Part shown: in pieces, positions 33,628 to 45,778 of the stretch
Layout: each line of letters begins with the position of its first letter
Numbering within the stretch: the stretch's first letter is position 1
From: Pleurostoma richardsiae
Taxonomy: Eukaryota; Ascomycota; Sordariomycetes; Calosphaeriales; Pleurostomataceae
DNA: 64,000 nt
NCBI GenBank assembly: GCA_030052745.1
Contig: JANBVO010000001.1
Location: forward strand, 1,364,001 to 1,428,000
Direction of reading: 5' to 3'
Notes under the pieces: model-generated
What the model saw: only the letters and a program-made list of their open reading frames with translations
The model's database searches: none
Told to the model about the DNA's origin: nothing
Program-made: the position numbers and the translations under genes

Positions 33628-34095
33628 ATGTCTGCGGCACTGCAAGAATCCAGCGCCACTGCACCAGTGAAGCCTCTGGGCATGAGAAAGAACGGTGCGT
33701 TGTCCCTGCTCCACGGCTCCCACTTGCATAAAGTCTAAGTGCCAGTCTTCAGGCAAGCAGTGGCATGCCTCCAAGAAAGCGTTCAGGCCGACGTCCGGCC
33801 TCACATCCTACGAGAAGCGAGCCAAGGAGCGAGAGGCGCTTGCCGCTGTGAAGGCCAAGGAGAAGGAGTTGAAGGACGAGAAAGAAGCCGAGAGACAAGT
33901 TGGTCCCATACGGATTCAGTTGGCCATGGTATCGGCATGCTAACAATGGGATAGGAACGAATACAGTACCTCAGAGAGAAGAAGGCCGCCAAGGAGGAGA
34001 AGGAGAGGTATGAGAAGCTAGCCGAGAAGATGCACAAGAAGAGGGTCGAACGGTTGAAGAGGAAAGAGAAGAGAAACAAGCTCCTCAACTCATGA
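33628..34095 (+). CDS. CGR1: rRNA-processing protein Cgr1
   Basis: Three exons (33628-33694, 33753-33898, 33955-34095) join in phase to 117 aa, the usual length of Cgr1 (yeast 120). Intron 1 has a GTGCGT donor and CAG acceptor; intron 2 has a weaker GTTGGT donor, a GCTAAC branch and a TAG acceptor. The protein begins [27 protein letters not shown] and continues through [20 protein letters not shown] into a long charged helix of Lys/Glu repeats. It ends with [24 protein letters not shown], the Cgr1 signature. In yeast it is a nucleolar protein needed for 60S subunit and rRNA processing. The start lies only about 610 bp from the RIP-mutated island. Because the exons are short the gene is invisible as a single frame. 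Confidence 0.93.
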
Positions 34096-34785
34096 TCGAC
34101 TCATGATTACGTCTCTAGCAACTTGTCTGAGTAGACAGTTCCTAGAACTCCTTGCATGTGACTACATGTCAGGTTGCTACCGGACACGACTTCATCGGGC
34201 CAAGATAGCGACGGGGATGACCAGGAAGCAGCTCTCAGGGGAATTCCCTGTTCCTGCTGCCACCAAACAGATTCCCAAGACGGGGATTGGAGTGTAAGAG
34301 GCACGCCTGCATGCTGTTGGTGCGGCTGCTCTGCAATACGTGCCCTCTTGATACACAGTGCCATCACTGCCTGCGACATGGGCTCCTGGGCGAAACCGTA
34401 GGAAGAGGATTTAACTGTATGGAATCTGTCGTGGCATCACATGTGAGGCGGCATGATCCGGGCCAAGAGCCAGATACCACGTCAGATCTAGAAACAAATG
34501 AAATCCAAGCAGGATCTTCCTGAAACAGATCCTTCTCCTCGTGCTACTTGAACTACCAACCCGGATCACCCTATATGAACCAACGGCGGCGCATCGGCAT
34601 AAAGAATGGTCGGCCAGTTTAGCGCTCCCGTGGCATGTGAACGGGCTACATTACGCGCCCCACCTGCGCACTCGCAGCTAACAGCGACCAACTCCACTTA
34701 ACCGCCATGCTGCAGCAACAGTGAAGCTCATCACCAACACCCCGACTAACGGCAGCCGAGTTTATGGAAGGCAGCTGAGTCTACA
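34096..34785. other. Intergenic region
   Basis: About 690 bp between CGR1 and the next + strand gene. Nothing is recognised besides probable 3' UTR and promoter. Confidence 0.5.
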
Positions 34786-35950
34786 ATGTCTGGCAATGGG
34801 GTCGAGTCTCCAAAGCAGCCAACGTCTCCCTACCGCCCGCGCCACCAAATCACCCGCTCTATCTCCGAGATCTCCAGCCCCGTCCGCCTGGGCCGCCATC
34901 ATAACTACGGCAACCAGTCGTCGCAGCAGCGAAAGGACAGGGACAACGATGATAAGGCCGCTTTCCCCCAGTCAGCTGCCTCAGTTCTGCTGGCACCTGT
35001 GTCGGCAACGGCGCGGACTTCTCTCGATGTGCCGAGGTCGGAAGCCATCACTCCCAACTTTACGCCGAGTCAGAGCCGCCGAGAGAGCATTCTGATCTCG
35101 TCCCTTGACGACCCTACGCTACCTTCAAAGCCACTTTCTGATGAAGAATTACGTCTCGAGAAGGAGAAGGCGATGGGAAGAGCTGCGTTTGTACCCCCGC
35201 TACATCCACGGTGCTCTTCGACTACTCTCCACAATATACTGACGTGCCTCCCCTCACAGCGGCCTCAAAAAGTCTCTCGCCGACCTCTCCACCCTCTCCG
35301 CCGCCACGACCCGCCGGCTCGACGATACCTACTACGGCGTACTGGAGAAACTCAGTGCCCTGCAGAGCACCATCCTCGCGCTCAAGGATCTGGCCGCCTC
35401 GGCGCGCGACACCACCGAGACCTTCAGGATAGAGGCTCGTGGGCTTGTGGCCGACGCCAGCTCGCAGCTGGACGCCTTTGGAGACTTTGATGCCCAGGAG
35501 GACCGCATCGAGGCGCTACAGGGCAGGATCCGAGTTGGCAGGGAACGCGCGCAGGCGTTGAGCGCGCGCGTCGACGCCGTGCGGGACCGCGTAGAGGGCT
35601 GGGAGCGCGCGGACCGGGAGTGGCAGGAGCGGACGCGGCGGCGGCTCAAAGTCGGGTGGGTCGTCACATCAGTCGTGATCCTGCTTTTGCTCCTACTGTT
35701 CATCGGCGCGCAGTACGCGCCGGAGGGCGTGGTAGGCGCCGGCCTGGAGGGGGCCACAGCGCGGTTGGCGAACGAGACCATGGGCAGGATCCGGAATGGC
35801 AACGAGACGGAGGCGGATAACGTCACCGACAACGGCAGCTCATGGGACGCAGGCGGCGAGACGGGCACTCAGCGGCTGCGTGAGACATTTGAGAGGATGC
35901 GGCCAGCGGGTGAGCCTGACGGTGTGCTACGGGTATTTGACGAGCTGTGA
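34786..35950 (+). CDS. Coiled-coil protein with one C-terminal membrane span, 371 aa
   Basis: Two exons (34786-35210 and 35260-35950) separated by a 49 bp intron (GTGCTC donor, ACTGAC branch, CACAG acceptor) give 371 aa. An alternative donor exists slightly upstream but does not keep the frame. Residues 1-141 are Ser/Pro/Arg-rich and disordered (RHQITRSISEISSPVRLGRH). About 143-265 are predicted coiled coil, with heptad-like Leu/Ala and Arg/Glu pairs. Residues ~271-294 are a strong membrane span (VGWVVTSVVILLLLLLFIGAQYA). The ~75-residue tail has NET, NET, NVT and NGS sequons, so it is probably lumenal. I do not recognise the family by name. The layout would suit an ER, nuclear-envelope or Golgi tether, but that is inference only. 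Confidence 0.8.
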
Positions 35951-37467
35951 GACCTTTTCTCCTACGGATGATATTGTAGCGGCAGGTTTTCGGCATATTG
36001 CATAGTGATACCCTCGCAAGAACAGCAACGACAGCAGCTTTCTTTCACTTTTATCTACCAAGGACAATATGTGCCATCATCTGAAAGTGCAGAGTCAACC
36101 AGGGGAAGTAATCAACGGAATACCGTCTACGTCCATCCCTCGACGGACAAGCGGGTTACCTGCCCAATATGCCCCAAGCCCGGCGCGTATGTCCGGCAAG
36201 GCAGACTGCTCATGGTGAGTTGGATCTGTTGCCGCGACGACGGACCGTTACACCTAGCAAGATGGCTGAGCAAAGAGGCGAGATGAGCAGTGCGGGGATC
36301 ACTATCTCCCACCGCTCTGCTACCCGTGGCGGTGACTGTACGGAACTACGGAATACGCATACGCTTGGCCTGCAGGACCTGGAGCGCTGGGCGACGCTGG
36401 CAAGGCTGGGCGGCGCTGGGCAGAGACTGTTGGCTCACTGACTCGCCAGTCCTTCCGCCTCCGGCCGCGCGGCCAAGACTTTTAACAGTGTGTCAGTTCT
36501 CATCGTCAGGATCCCGAAAGGCGAGGATCGGAAGCGCCGCCGTGTGCATCCCAGTTTCCCAGTGAATAATGACCGGCCTGGGAACGGCACCGTGGTGGGG
36601 AGCAAAGGGGAGCCACCAGGGATTGGGCGTTGTGGGGAGAACAACGTCATCATGCTCCAGCCACGGAGGCACCACCCTTGACGCTACCCTTGGCACCCTG
36701 GGCGCCCATCCTGTCCCCAATCCCCAGCGCATACGCATGCAAGCATTAGATCAGCGCCACTCGCTACTGTGGTCGTCATTCGCTGGTGAATGCATCATCT
36801 GCCCGCTGTGTCTTGCTTGCCCTCGGTGTTGTGACGACGACGGCGAAGGCTCGGCCGTGATGCTGTGCAAGGCAAGGCTAGTTGGCCGTTCGGGGCCGTT
36901 TATACGTGCTCTAGGTTGGCAGAGCAGTGTAGGGCAAAATTCCATGGAGGATCTAGTGAAGTAGTTGAATAAACACACGTCTTCCCTACCTTCTATCCAC
37001 TTTCACTGCCCACGCGTCTCAGCCATACAGTATTTCTACGGATCCGTATTTCCTTCTTTTCGAAACCCTGGTATCGGGGACAGCATTTGAGAGCGATCGA
37101 CGAAGTGCGAACTGCCCCGAAATATCTGCTTTCTGCGCGTAGATACCCCAGTTCTCTCTTCTGCTCTTTCGAATACCGAATAGGTATTTCTGGACACCTG
37201 CTTGTTCGTCGTCTTCTTCGGGAATCCAAGACAAGCCGACTAGGTGTCATCGATTCTCGAGCCTTCGCAGCAAAATCCAGGGTAGCGCCTATTGTGACTG
37301 CATTGCAATTTACCCCACCAAATCAGGGTTGCGCAGAAAGCGCTTACAGAGCTCCTACGCTGGGAAAGCGCCGTCCACGGGCCTTCGACCTCGATCCATA
37401 CCTAAATCCTCCTTCGTCTGCCGCGTAGTCGACTTCATTCCTCCCTGAGCGATTTTCGACCTCAAAT
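35951..37467. other. Intergenic region, promoter of the PX-domain gene
   Basis: About 1.5 kb of normal composition. Short frames here have no recognisable product and no convincing exon structure. Confidence 0.5.
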
Positions 37468-40400
37468 ATGGCCTCAAGCCCGCCGGCCGACGCCAAGAAT
37501 CCGGGGCCGAATGGCCATACGGTTGAGCCAGTCGGCTCCGTCGAGCTACCCCTCCGAACAAACGGAGCTGCGGCCCCTCTTGAGCAGGCGCTGACTGGAA
37601 AGGAAGAGCATTGTATGACCACCACATTCCACCCCGGAAGACCGGAAAGAGTCAATATGCTGATAGATCGCTTCAAAGACCTGAAGCGCGAGCTCATCTC
37701 AGAGCAGGTCAAGTGGGAGATCTCTGAACTGAATTCCCCAACGGCTCTTCGACGATTCGGCGCACCCTTCAAGTCCGACCTGGGCGAGATCTCACCACTC
37801 GACTCCGAACTCCCCATCTTGAGATACATATTCGTCCATCATGTGCGCGAGTTTCCGTTCCTGGACAAGGCGAAGGAGAAGGAGTTCTGGCAAGATAAAC
37901 TGCAAGTGGTACGTTTTCGAAGCAGATTCAGCGCGGGCAACCCACTGTTGAAAGGTGGTTAGTTGATGCTGACGGTGACGGACAGTTTCTCGAGTCATTC
38001 GCTAGCAAGAATATCTCCTCGTCTGAGGACAGGCTTGAGGAGACGAAGCGCAGAAAGCTGGCAGTGAAGAGCCAGAAGTTGGTGGAGCTGATGATGGTTT
38101 CGGGCATACGCACCTCGTCCGGCTTCGAGGAGAGGATACGGTTCACAGAGCTGGAGATTGTTGACCGGGATGCCATCGACACGGGCATGATCGCAACTAT
38201 GCCCGAAGGGAACTACATCAACGGCTGGGATGTGAACGTTGCGGGCGTGCGGATCACGTCCGTCAAGAGAAACATTCGACACCACAAACACGCTGTAAGT
38301 GGTTGGAGGCAGCAGCCTCGAGGCGTACGTTCGTCACTAACTGTCCGCAGGAGTTCTTGCTTCGTGTGAAGAGGAAGGGCGAGCTGGAGTATTTCGTCGG
38401 CCGCCGGTATGGGGATTTTGCGAGGCTTCATAAGAGGTTGCGCGTTGAATTGCCCGGAAAGGTGCTCCCGCCGCTTCCCAAGAAGAACAAGACCAACACC
38501 ACGGCGTCGAATATTCTCGGAAGCATCAGTGGCGGTAATGACTCGGAGGCCTCGTCTATATCATCGTCATCAACCCAGATGACTGGTCCGCTAGCTTATG
38601 CTAACGGTTCAGCCGACAACGGGAAAACGCTGACGGTTAGAGGTACGTGGCGAGATACATCGCGCTGTTGCCTTACGTGCTAATTCGACCAGATCACCGG
38701 AGAACACCGTCCGCTGCTTCAAGCCGAGCGTCGCCGAGGCCATCCATGGATGGCCAGCCACTGAGTCCGGTCAGTCCTGGCAGGAAGGAGGACCTCGTCC
38801 TGTGGCGCGAGAACCAGAGAATATCGCTGAGGGCTTTCCTGCGGTCCCTCCTGCAAAATCCTCAGATCGCGCGTACCAAAGCCATAGAGGAGTTCCTGAC
38901 CCGTGATCCTATTACACCTCGGGATGAGGATGTTGTGGATATCATGAAGCGCAAGGCGGTTGATGAGAAGCGGATGGAGGAACAGAAGCAGTTTTACGAA
39001 ATTGCCAGAAAGCGGGCTGCGGAACTAGATATCTATATGGAGCAGTACGTCCACGTCCGTTGCCGTATCCATGTGATCGATGCTGATAAGGTTTCAGGTT
39101 CCGACAGGAGATCGTGGAACGAAATGGCCTCACTAATCTCTTCAAGGAGATCAAAGACAAGGAGACCATCCAGGACCTCAGCGTACAGTATCAGAAGTTC
39201 GCAGAGTGGCTAAGGATAGAGGTGGCAGCTACGATATACCATCTCTTCCTGGCTGAGGACAACTCCCCTGAGCTGTTCGCTCAGGCAAAGAAGATCCACT
39301 CTCTGATCCCCTACACTATCATCAAGAACGTCATCCGGATCGCCAACCCGGCCGCAGTCATGTCCAACATACTAGATATCTTCCTTGCACAGCCTTTCGG
39401 CGCCAGGTCACTCATGCAACGCATCTTCTCACTTACCCTGAACGAGGGCATCAGGAGCTTTCAGAAGTCCATTGATGCCCTCGCTCTCAAGATCGGCGAT
39501 CCGATTTTCGTGGAAAAGCTGCGTCAATTCACGGAGGCCGAGGCGCCTCTCAAGGCTGCTATCCGCGAGGAGGCGGCTGCGGATGATGTCGATCTGATCG
39601 TTGCGATTCTCCGGTCGGAACTGATCAGCCCAGCGCTTACCCCCGAACAGATTGGCCGCTTGTATAACGCCTATGTGGCTTTTAACAGTGCGGTCGAGAA
39701 TGTGGATGAAGAGCTGAAGCAAGGTGCACAGCTGTTCTCGTACCTCAAACAGCTGTTGAAGCTGTATACAAGACAGCGGGATAAGGCCATGATGCTGAGC
39801 CTGATCGAGGAGCCGGTAACCCTCCAGCTCTTTAGAGATCTGTTCACGATCTTCTATGAGCCGCTGGTCCGCGTCTACAAGTCAGCCAATGTCTACAATA
39901 GTGTGACGGATTTTGCTGTGTTCATCGATGACATGATCCAGGTGAGCCCCCAGACAACGCCATATGACTGGGAAATTTCTAACCAAGGTACATCAGGTCG
40001 TTGAGAAGTGTCGAGAGCAGGATGCTTCGGCAGATCCGAACCGAACGGTGCAGGCGTTCATTGACCTGTGTCAGCGCCACGAACACAACTTCTACAAGTT
40101 CGTCCACGAGGTCCACACCCACGACAACGGCCTGTTTACGCAGTTGATGGGCTGGATTGAGGGCATTTTGCAGTTCCTTCGGGAGGGGCCGAAGAACGGG
40201 ACCTTGGATATCAACGCACTCTTCGAGGGTGCTGTCCTCTCGGGGATCGTGGACCGGGATAAGGCCGTCTCGGAGATCGATCAGCTCATCGCGTGGCAGG
40301 AGGCGCGCAAAAAGTGGCACCAAGACAAGACACGGCAGAAGATGGCGGCGGAGGGCGGCGGCGCCGCAGCAGGCGCCGAGCTGATCCCGGGCGGCATGAG

Positions 40401-40653
40401 CTTCACGTCGGCGGACTTCGGCCTGGACCAGATGGACCTGGAGGATATGGGCTATGATGATGACTCAGAGTCGGAAGCGGAGCAGGAGCTTCAGGACGAG
40501 CTGGACCCGATTGAGGCGGAGAGGCGGAGGCGGGCCAAGCGGCAGGACAGACTTCGACGAACCGCGGGCGAGCCGGCGAAGCCTGCCGTGAGCGAGGTGC
40601 ACAAGCTCAAGGACAACTTCTTGGTCATGCTCAGAGAGGTCCTGGCTGAGTAG
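37468..40653 (+). CDS. PX and DUF3818 domain lipid-binding protein (yeast YPR097W type)
   Basis: Six exons (37468-37908, 37986-38294, 38351-38642, 38693-39044, 39098-39941, 39997-40653) join in phase to 964 aa. All introns are 50-77 bp with GT...AG ends. Domains in order: the PX-associated helical domain near residues 45-200 (RVNMLIDRFKDLKRELISEQ); a PX domain from about 227 (GWDVNVAGVRITSVKR, then FVGRRYGDFARLHKRL and LPPLPKKNK), interrupted by a Ser/Asn/Thr-rich loop before its last helix; then the large DUF3818 helical region (about 460-830). The C-terminus is acidic then basic (DDDSESEAEQELQDELDPIEAERRRR). PX domains bind phosphoinositides. The yeast homologue is linked to lipid droplets and ergosterol distribution, so a sterol/lipid-handling role at membranes is likely. 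Length fits the yeast protein (about 1070 aa). Confidence 0.92.
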
Positions 40654-41483
40654 GGTCGGCAGCTTGAGCGGGCGACGGAGGGCCCTACGCACAATATGGA
40701 AGGTCCTACAGTTTGGAGCGCGTGCGTGATAGAGTAGCTACGGGCATAATTGCTTTGCTGTGTGGCGTTCTGGGTAGTGATAGGGGGGTTTGGTACTGCG
40801 GTATATAGCATACAGCACAGGAATCGATGCTGCTATTGATATGGTTGGGTAGATCGACTGGCAATCGAATCTATACGGTCATGATCGAAACTAGGACCCT
40901 TGGTACGTTGGTGTCGTTACTCATCAGAACATCGGAGTACGAGATGCTTCACCGGCACAGTTCCCGACTACCGAGGATGTACGAGGTGTAAACGGGCAAT
41001 GAACATGGTGCACATTCAACCGTTACGACAACGTAGGACTAGAGCCAATAGCGCACACTATTACAGAGAATCACAAAGAGCTCAAGGTGCAGACTGGATT
41101 CTTGATCCGATCTTAGACAGCTCCCAAGATCGATCAGAGCACATTCATGATAGCTGTCCCTCCTTCCTAGATCGTCTGTACTGTATATGTACCTCCGCAC
41201 CAGAGTACACGTGAAAAGATGTAGACCGAAGTCACGTTCCGAGCCCCGGAAGACGTGGGTGCACGGACCATGTCAGGTCGGCTGCTCGGCTAATCACAAA
41301 TTGTATGATTGGTCAGTCTGGGCTGCGTGCCGGGCGAGCTCTCCCTCCATCTCTTCCGTCTTGCATTCACCACCGGCGGAACTGAACTGCCTTTTTGCTT
41401 GCAGGACAAGTTTGAAGTGTGAGAGCGTAGCACATCGTCTGATCTTCGCCCGCTCCGCAACACTGGGACCAGCTCTGTGAACC
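40654..41483. other. Intergenic region upstream of SDH1
   Basis: About 830 bp: 3' UTR of the PX-domain gene and promoter of SDH1. No further gene is seen. Confidence 0.5.
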
Positions 41484-43842
41484 ATGGCTTCCACGATGGC
41501 GATGAGGAGACTGGCGAAGGCCCCGGCCGTGAGTTTGCCCTCCCTTGACCTTCACCCGATTCTTTTTCCTCCTTGTTTCGCTCCGGCTTGTCGCAATCGG
41601 GCCATGCCGCCCGCTGCAGTGCGGGATCTTGCGTGCTAACCTCAGCCTCTTTCTGTGCTGCAGTTCTCCCGTCTATCCAGAGGTCAGACAAGGGCTTTTT
41701 CCGTGACGCGCCCAGCAGGTAATACAGACAATCCCCAATGCCGAGGCGGCAATTCTCGATGCCGTCGCTGACATGTGAGGTTGCAGCCAGAGTTATCGCG
41801 AACCAGCCTTTGCGCGCCAAGGAGGCATCCCCCTTCGTCAGCAACAAGTACCCGGTTATTGTACGTCCTCAAACCCCTCTTGCTACCCTGCTATGCGCTA
41901 TTTCGAGCGGGGACATCCAGATTTCCATCAATTGACCCCCTTGTGCCTCGTAGGACCACGAGTACGATGCTGTTGTCGTCGGAGCCGGCGGCTCCGGCCT
42001 GCGAGCGGCGTTCGGTCTTGCGGAGGCCGGTTTCAACACAGCCTGCATATCGAAGCTGTTCCCTACGCGGAGTCACACTGTCGCCGCCCAGGGAGGCATC
42101 AACGCCGCGCTAGGAAACATGCACGAGGACGACTGGAGATGGCACATGTACGATACCGTCAAGGGCTCGGACTGGCTCGGTGACCAGGACGCCATTCACT
42201 ACATGACCCGAGAAGCCCCGGCCTCTATCATCGAGCTGGAGCACTACGGTTGCCCGTTCTCCCGAACTGAAGACGGAAAGATGTACGTGCTGCCAAGACC
42301 CGAACCAAAGGACTAGCTGCTAACGAAAGCAATTGCACAGCTATCAGCGAGCGTTCGGTGGTCAGTCCCAGAAGTACGGAAAGGGTGGCCAGGCCTACCG
42401 ATGCTGCGCCGCCGCCGACCGTACTGGCCACGCCCTCCTTCACACCCTGTATGGCCAGTCCCTGCGTCACCACACCAACTACTTCATTGAGTTCTTCGCC
42501 CTGGATCTGATCATGGAGGATGGTGAGTGCCGAGGCGTCATCGCCTACAACCAGGAGGATGGCACCCTGCACCGTTTCTTCGCCAAGAACACTGTCCTGG
42601 CCACTGGTGGATACGGCCGAGCCTACTTCAGCTGCACGTCAGCACACACGTGCACTGGTGACGGCATGGCCATGGTGTCCCGAGCCGGTCTTCCCTGCCA
42701 GGATCTGGAGTTCGTCCAGTTCCACCCTACCGGCATCTACGGTGCCGGCTGCCTGATCACTGAGGGTGCCCGCGGTGAAGGTGGTTATCTGCTGAACGCC
42801 CAGGGTGAACGCTTCATGGAGAGATACGCTCCCACTGCTAAGGACCTTGCGAGTCGTGACGTCGTCTCCCGTTCCATGACTATGGAGATCCGGGATGGAC
42901 GTGGTGTCGGCCCTGAGAAGGATCACATCTTCCTTCAGCTCAGCCATCTGCCTGCTGAGATCCTTGCCGAGCGTCTGCCAGGTATCTCTGAGACCGCCGG
43001 CATCTTCGCTGGTGTTGATGTGCGTAAGCAGCCCATCCCCGTGCTGCCGACAGTCCACTACAACATGGGTGGTATCCCGACCAAGTACACTGGCGAGGTC
43101 CTTACGGTGGATGAGAGTGGCAATGACCAGGTTGTCCCTGGTCTATTCGCTTGCGGTGAGGCCGCCTGCGTGTCTGTTCACGGTGCCAACCGCCTCGGCG
43201 CCAACTCCCTACTCGACCTGGTCGTTTTCGGCCGTGCCGTCTCCCACACCATCCGCGACAACTTCCAGCCCGGCCAGAAGCATGAGCCCAGCAGCGCTGA
43301 TGCCGGTGCCCACTCGATCGAGACCCTGGACTGGGTCCGCAACTCCGATGGTCCCAAGAGCACAGCTGAGATCCGTCTGGCCATGCAGAAGACCATGCAG
43401 AGAGACGTCAGCGTCTTCCGGACGCAGGAGAGCTTGGACGAGGGTGTGGAGAAGATCACCGAAGTCGACAAGATGTACCCTCAGGTCGGTATTAAGGACA
43501 GGAGCATGATCTGGAACTCCGACCTAGTTGAGACCCTGGAGCTGAGGAATCTGCTCACATGCGCGTAAGTCTACTTCAGCGTCGCTGCACACACGAGGCA
43601 TCTTTAACTGACACAAATACAGCGTCCAAACTGCCACTTCCGCCGCCAACCGCAAGGAGTCTCGTGGTGCTCACGCCCGGGAGGACTTCCCCGAGCGTGA
43701 TGACGTCAACTGGATGAAGCACACCCTGTCCTTCCAGAAGAAGCCCCATGAGGGTGTCGACCTGAGCTACCGCAAGGTTATCAGCCACACCCTCGACGAG
43801 AACGAGTGCAAGCACGTCCCGCCGTTCAAGCGTGTGTACTAG
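41484..43842 (+). CDS. SDH1: Succinate dehydrogenase flavoprotein subunit, mitochondrial
   Basis: Six exons (41484-41528, 41664-41718, 41787-41860, 41954-42282, 42341-43564, 43623-43842) join in phase to 648 aa, close to yeast Sdh1 (640). Four of the five introns fall in the first third of the coding sequence. The N-terminus [27 protein letters not shown] is a basic amphipathic presequence. The FAD-binding Rossmann motif is [22 protein letters not shown] (about 63-84), and His99 in [10 protein letters not shown] is the covalent FAD attachment site. Also present are [21 protein letters not shown] of the active site and [20 protein letters not shown] near the dicarboxylate site. It oxidises succinate to fumarate in the TCA cycle and passes electrons to Sdh2 in respiratory complex II on the inner membrane. 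Confidence 0.98.
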
Positions 43843-45188
43843 AGGAGCAGTGCTGTCGGTATGAAGGTTCCGGCCGTACGAGTTCAGACAACTGCGCCCT
43901 ACCTAGCGAGTTCGTCGGGAACGGCACAAGCTACTCTTGAGCCGAAAATCGTACTTGAAAGTCTGGGAATAGGGTTCGATGAGGGGATGGCTTGGTGCGG
44001 GGGTGTCTGACGGAAGCAGAGCAGATGAAGCTGGGAAGGACGGCGACTCGCCGACCCTCCCTCCGGCCCCTTGGGTCCGTGGCAGAAAGTAGTATATGTA
44101 TAACTCATTACGGCTCTCGGGGGGTTTGTCTATAGGTTGGGAGTAGTTTGCGGAATTTGAAAGCTTTTGGATGTCAAGTTTGCCTCGATGTTTTCTGTCT
44201 CTGATATCTAACTGTGATCATATGCATAACGAATCGAGTTCGAGCGGCGGGCATCGGCCGGGTTGACAATGTCACTGGACTGTCCTTCAACAAACGCCGC
44301 CGAACGGTATTTTTATTCAATGGCACGATACATCTCAAAGCCACATTATCCCAGTACCGATGTACCTCAACATGGAGATGACGCTGACTAGGAAGGTTAC
44401 CGGACTGCCTCAGGATCAACAGGACGCTGATCATCCCATTTGTTCAATCCACCCCAGCTAGAATGTGTTCACTGTCTTGTTCGGAGTAGTCCTGACCGAA
44501 GACGAAGAACATATTTTCCGCTTCGCTCAGCTTGACCTCCTCATCGTCATGTCTCCCTGACCTCCGCTTCTGCTTATACTCGGTGATTTGTTGATTCCCT
44601 TGCTCGTGCGTGTCATCGGCTTCTGCTTCATCTCATTCAAGAAAGGAACATCGCCCATGTGAAGCTATATGGAGATTAGGAAGTCATGGTTCTGAATGAT
44701 CAGCAGTGTAACGGGGCTATCCTGCAGTGTCTGCAATAACGTATCCATCCTGTCCTACCGTGCTTGAGTTCGCTAATCATAGATGTACTGGTCCCGGGCA
44801 AAGGGCACGGGACAGCTGGTGTGCCGAATCTGAGGGCCTCCAGGTCACGGAGAAACACAACCTATGCATATTTAGGTACATTTCCGTTTCCAAGCGCCCA
44901 GTACTTGAGAATGAAGTGAGTCAGATCACGGAGCACGGCGAGGAGTATGATGAAGATCTCAGAAGAGTAATATGTATTAGACGAAGAATAACTGAGGGAG
45001 AAGCCCTGCAACTCCTCCCCTGAAAGAAACAGGCCCACGAGGGCCTGAATCAGCAGCCAAGCCCTCGATCCCTCACACCTCCGTTCCCTGCTACCGACCA
45101 CATCCTCCTATTCGGCTCTTCACACATCTTCCTCATTACCACGAACGTCGTCACAGACTCTCATCGTCTTCTGCCAAGATTGGCGCAT
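43843..45188. other. Convergent intergenic region
   Basis: About 1.35 kb between SDH1 and the minus-strand secreted-protein gene, which are transcribed toward each other. No gene is recognised. Confidence 0.5.
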
Positions 45189-45778
45189 CTAAGGGGAGTC
45201 GTCGCCCTGGAAGTCGACGCTCTGGCTGGCGTCGCCGGCCGAGGCCGTGTCGGTGGCGACGTTCTTGTCGAGCTTGGTCTGCTCCTCGGCGATCTTGTCG
45301 GCGTTGTCGCTGCCGTTGATGGCCTGGTCGATCTGCAGCGCCAGCACCTCGAGCTTGAGCTTCAGGACCTTGTTCTTGATCTTGCCGACCTGCAGGGCGT
45401 CGGCGGCGTCGCCGGTGGCGTCCTCGAGCGCGTCGTTGAAGCCGCCGGCGTCGGTCTCGGCGGCCTCGGCGGTCACGCGGGCTGCCTTGATGATGTCCAG
45501 GTCGTCGGGGTCGACGTTGGCCAGGTCGCTCTCGTCGATCTGGAAGAACGTGTTAGTGACCGGCCGTGGAAGGGACGACGCTGCCGAATACTCACCGGGA
45601 ACTTCTCCGCGACTTCGGCGAGGGCGTTACCGGCCACGCCGTCCGAGATCTGGAAGTCGGCGTAGTCCTGGACGGTCAGGACACCAGCACGCTTATGCTT
45701 CGGCTTGTCGACCAGGGTAGGGAGCGCCAGGGCCGAGGCGGCAAGAGAGAAGACGACGGCGATCTTAGAGAAGTACAT
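45189..45778 (-). CDS. Small secreted protein, 177 aa
   Basis: Two exons (45596-45778 and 45539-45189 on the minus strand; 56 bp intron with GTGAGT donor and CCAG acceptor) give 177 aa. A clear signal peptide MYFSKIAVVFSLAASALA is followed by LPTLVDKPKHKR; the KR pair is a likely Kex2 cleavage site that would release a mature protein starting AGVLTVQDYADFQISDGVAGNA. The mature part is acidic, Ala/Asp-rich and helical, has no Cys, and includes DAADALQVGKIKNKVLKLKLEVLALQI, a likely coiled coil. It belongs to a family of small secreted proteins common in filamentous ascomycetes (segments like ISDGVAGNALAEVAEKFP and TDAGGFNDALEDA recur in relatives). The function is unknown; effector or cell-surface roles are possible. 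It is followed by a long gene-poor stretch. Confidence 0.85.
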
